Assembly (NCBI GenBank): GCA_964007475.1
Contig: OZ023275.1
Span: forward strand, 22,526,744 to 22,590,743
Reading direction: 5' to 3'
Source of the DNA: Hybos culiciformis
Taxonomy: Eukaryota > Arthropoda > Insecta > Diptera > Hybotidae
DNA length: 64,000 nucleotides
In this document: piece by piece, positions 60,801-64,000 of the stretch
Numbering within the stretch: position 1 is the stretch's first letter
Layout of the letters: every line of letters begins with the position of its first letter
Made by a program: the position numbers and the translations under genes
Notes under the pieces: generated by a model
Seen by the model: only the letters and a program-made list of their open reading frames with translations
Database searches by the model: none
Told to the model about the DNA's origin: nothing

Positions 60801-63160
60801 AAAATGTGAAGAGATTATTATTACATTAATTTTTAGGGTTCATTCAATTTTATGCAAAATCAAAAGTTTATGAAGCATAAAGTATTAGAAAGCTATAAAG
60901 TTTTTTTTTTGTTAAAGGAATAAAAAAAAAAGTTAAACTAAAAAAACATTCAAAAGGATAAATCCTTGTTAATAAATACACATACTGTTTTCCAGATTTC
61001 TCTATCATAGTAAAATTTTTATGAAGTACATTAATTTTTTCTTTCTTGGAGATTATTAAATTATCTTTATTCTTTAATTCACACAAACGCTATCCTCTTT
61101 TGAAATTAAGTTAAACAATTCTTTGACTCCGTAGTTTTCTTAGAATTCACCTTGAAATAGGCTTTTAATAGGTTTGTAATTTCGACATATACCGGTATGG
61201 TCTAGCTATATGGTAAACCTTTTGTTATGAAACTTAAATTTTAATTATATTAATTGCCCAATTTTCTAATTCTTCTATTCACAACTTACAATTGAATTCA
61301 TTTCATAATTTTAAAATATATTCTTAAACCATTCTCCCTGATGTTATTTTAATTAATTTCTGGCTGGCTATTTATCATATTTTATAAAGTTAACAAACTA
61401 ATATAGCCAAGTTGTATGTGTTTTATGCGTTTATATATAGTTTTTATAAACCAACATTCTACTGAAAATATTGTTTTTAACTTTATTAACAAAATTGGCA
61501 TAAAATCAAATAAAATAAAATAAAAATTAAAAATTAAATTAAATTAAAAGAGAAATTTTTGTTCTAATATTCATGGTGGGATATTAAATTAGAATATTTA
61601 ATTACTTCACCACCCAAAAAAAAATTTCTTTTTCTTTTAACAGAAACAAATTATAAACTTTATAAAATATTTTTATTCTATCAATATAAAATACCATACA
61701 TCATTCACTTGGTTGTATCCGTTCTTTCATTTTGTTCCTTCTAATTTAAAAATTAAATAAATACATATATTTTGTGTATTGTAAAAAAAATATATATGTA
61801 TAACTAACATTTTTGTATTTTTTCAAAATAAAGGATAATAGCTTAATTATATTTATATAATAATTCTGTATATATTCTCAATTAAAACTGATAATAAAAT
61901 TATTCCAGTAGTTTTTGATTAACAGAAATTGTGGAACATAAGGATCCACATGCACAGAGAACATAAATTTATTGAAAAAATTTCCAATAATGAGTCAAAC
62001 ACAACACAAACGAGAAATCTAGATATTTTTGAACAATTAATCATTATTATTATTTCTAGATGCAGAATGCTAATTCAGAGCAATATTTGAGACTTATGTT
62101 ATTCAAATTATATTTAATGTGAATTAGTATTTAAAAAACTGTAATTTATTTGTTAATAAAAGGTACGATATACCCATGTTGTGCTCATGAAAAAAATTTG
62201 CCAAAGTTGTTGTGATTTATTATATCATATAATGTTCATAATGTTCAACATAAAATGTAGAATAATTACCCATAATACTACCGTTCAATTGATAGTAGAC
62301 GTTGTATTTCATATTTTTAGTCCAAAATTTGTTCAAGTTTCAAGTATTATCATCTCTAGAGAAACTCTTGATATAACTTTTTTTCATTAAAATTAATTTT
62401 CTTTTTTAAAGTTAATATCAGAGAAAAAAATATAATTTTCGAAAAAGTTTAGATTTTCAGCTTTTGTAGACTTTTGGAAAATTATTTATTCACAAAATTT
62501 AAGTTCATAAATTTTTTTTTTTATTTACGACAAACAAATCTTGTATCAAGGTTCCAAATGACAAAAATGTAAAACTTAGAAGTTGAACTGAGCAAATTTA
62601 AAGATAACGTATACTTTCAGTGAAGCGATAATTATAGTGGTACTATGTTTTTAGTAAATTTCAGCAGTAGTAAATTTTAGGTTAGGTATAAATTATATTT
62701 AAATTAATTTTTTTTTTTTAATAGATCAATTCTATATTTTTGTATATATAATATACAATAAAAATAATTAACTCAAAATTTATGAGTTTAATCTGATATA
62801 ATAATTTCATATTTTATTGTTATGTATTTTTTTGTCAATAATTTTTTTTTTTTAATTTTTATTTTTAAACATAAAAATCTAACTTTTTATTTTTTAATAT
62901 TTTCTCCAACCAAAATAATAAATTTTATAAACATAATATTTTTTTATTTCCTAAATTTTTATTATTAATTCATTTTTGTATGAATTATAAACATAATATA
63001 TTTAGAATAATGAATATTTCCTATATACATTATACATAATATAATATTTTTTATCACCATAAAGATTAAATCTTTGATAATAATTTAATTTTTATTTTAT
63101 TACCTTTTATTTTTTTTATTTAGTATTCTATGTACAATTTTTTTTTACTATTATGTAGGT
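57850..63160. other. Gene-free A/T-rich stretch
   Basis: Apart from the inverted repeat at 59825-59955 and a C-rich run at 60366-60378 (CCCCTCCCCCCG), the sequence is low complexity with chance open frames. Confidence 0.5.
59825..59955. repeat. Inverted repeat pair (possible small MITE), 131 bp
   Basis: GCGGCTGTCATAAATTATGA at the left is mirrored by a right arm reading GCGGCTGTTATTAATTACA in reverse complement. The arms are about 22 bases with few mismatches. No target duplication is evident. Confidence 0.5.
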
Positions 63161-63161
63161 C

Positions 63162-64000
63162 AGGGATGGCAAACTTTCTTGAGAAGTGTGGGTCAAATTT
63201 GGTTTATTATTTTCTTCAATGTAGTATGTGGGTCAGTAAGTCATTGGCTTGTTTGGAGGTGAAAAGGGAGCCAATAATTTGGAAACAGAAAATAATCTTT
63301 GTAAAAGTTATGTTTCCAAACGACCGTTCGGTACTCGCATTTATTTTGACAAGCTAAAAAAAAATGAAGAAATAATAATTATGGAAAAATTTTAAGAAAA
63401 AAAAAAGATGGCAAATGTTTCAAAATAGATTCATGAAAGTAAGCCTAGTTTTTTACAAATATATTTTGAAAAAAAAAATAATAATTTTTTATGATCGTAA
63501 AAATAGTATTATGCATATTTTAATGTATACTTTGTGTAGAAGGGAAGCGGATTACATTAAATACGAAAAAAGAAATTAAATATCAAAGAATTGATTACGA
63601 CATTGGAAAGTTAATCATTGAAATATAAATTTGGAAAAATTAATCTTTTACAAATGTTCCGGAATAAAATAAAATAATTAGTCTATTTATTTTTTAGTTC
63701 AATATGAAAAAACTTTCATAAAAAGACCGCATAAACCGAATGAAAAACAAAAATCTTCATTCCTTAAATTTTAACTTCACTTTAGAAGGGAATAAAACTT
63801 TTTATTAGAGACTAGAAAAGAAAAATTTAAAAAGAAATGAAAATTATTTATTTTTTCTCAAAATAACCAATAATTAATTACTTAAAATTTTTCGTATACA
63901 TATTTATATTATGTACGAACTGATAGTTTAATATGAAAATTCTATAAATCATATTCAAATTTTAATTTATGATAATTTAATTTATAAATAAAAACTACCG
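63162..64000 (+). mobile_element. hAT-like transposon left end, possibly running past the window
   Basis: CAGGGATGGCAAACTTTCTTG is a hAT-style terminus, followed by repeated GTGGGTC motifs (63189-63195 and 63229-63235), comparable to hAT subterminal repeats. No inverted partner is visible before the window ends, so the right limit is arbitrary. The open frame at 63130-63357 reads through this terminus and is not a gene. Confidence 0.5.

Noticed and set aside
63130..63357. 75-codon plus-strand frame
   Set aside because: It crosses the hAT terminus at 63162 and shows no transposase motif.
1..64000. CRISPR arrays, operons, bacterial-type promoters or terminators
   Set aside because: The sequence is eukaryotic (spliced gene, hAT elements, SINE heads). 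No regularly spaced repeats are present, and T runs after hairpins are chance in this composition.

Overview
This window looks like nuclear DNA from an insect. The sequence is very A+T-rich (by eye about four fifths), full of poly-A/poly-T runs, with GT-AG introns and many short inverted-repeat transposons. The one clear gene encodes a secreted protein with YGPP/YGVP repeats, a style typical of insect cuticle or extracellular-matrix proteins. I cannot name the species. A fly or other holometabolous insect is a guess from the protein style.

Genes. The only confident protein-coding gene lies on the + strand at 47831-50013. It has two coding exons separated by a 62-bp phase-0 intron and encodes a 706-residue secreted Pro/Tyr/Gln-rich protein. 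Its ATG sits directly after a splice acceptor, so an untranslated exon should lie upstream. On the - strand between about 22122 and 20340, several short open segments are bordered by good splice signals and join in phase. I propose these as the last exons of a second, unidentified gene; the 47-codon exon at 20724-20864 is the strongest. A broken reverse-transcriptase tail lies at 26256-26603 (-).

Mobile elements make up most of the recognisable structure. (i) Three related CACTGA-ended elements lie at 16.1, 17.6 and 18.5 kb; one carries an exact 80-bp tandem duplication. (ii) A hAT-like terminus lies at 22.35 kb. (iii) A TA-flanked element at 35287-36016 carries a tRNA-like, probably SINE-derived insert. 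(iv) A non-autonomous hAT element at 36339-37140 has a perfect 8-bp target duplication. (v) A multi-level nest lies at about 41862-43620: an outer inverted-repeat element is split by a 1567-bp hAT element, which itself contains a smaller hAT-like element and a 618-bp foldback element. (vi) A TTA-flanked, PIF/Harbinger-like element at 52345-52814 contains a 32-bp perfect palindrome. (vii) A tRNA-derived SINE head lies near 57.8 kb. (viii) A hAT terminus at 63162 may run off the window.

The remaining tens of kilobases are low-complexity A/T sequence with microsatellites. I see no gene there that I can defend. No CRISPR array, rRNA or functional tRNA is visible.
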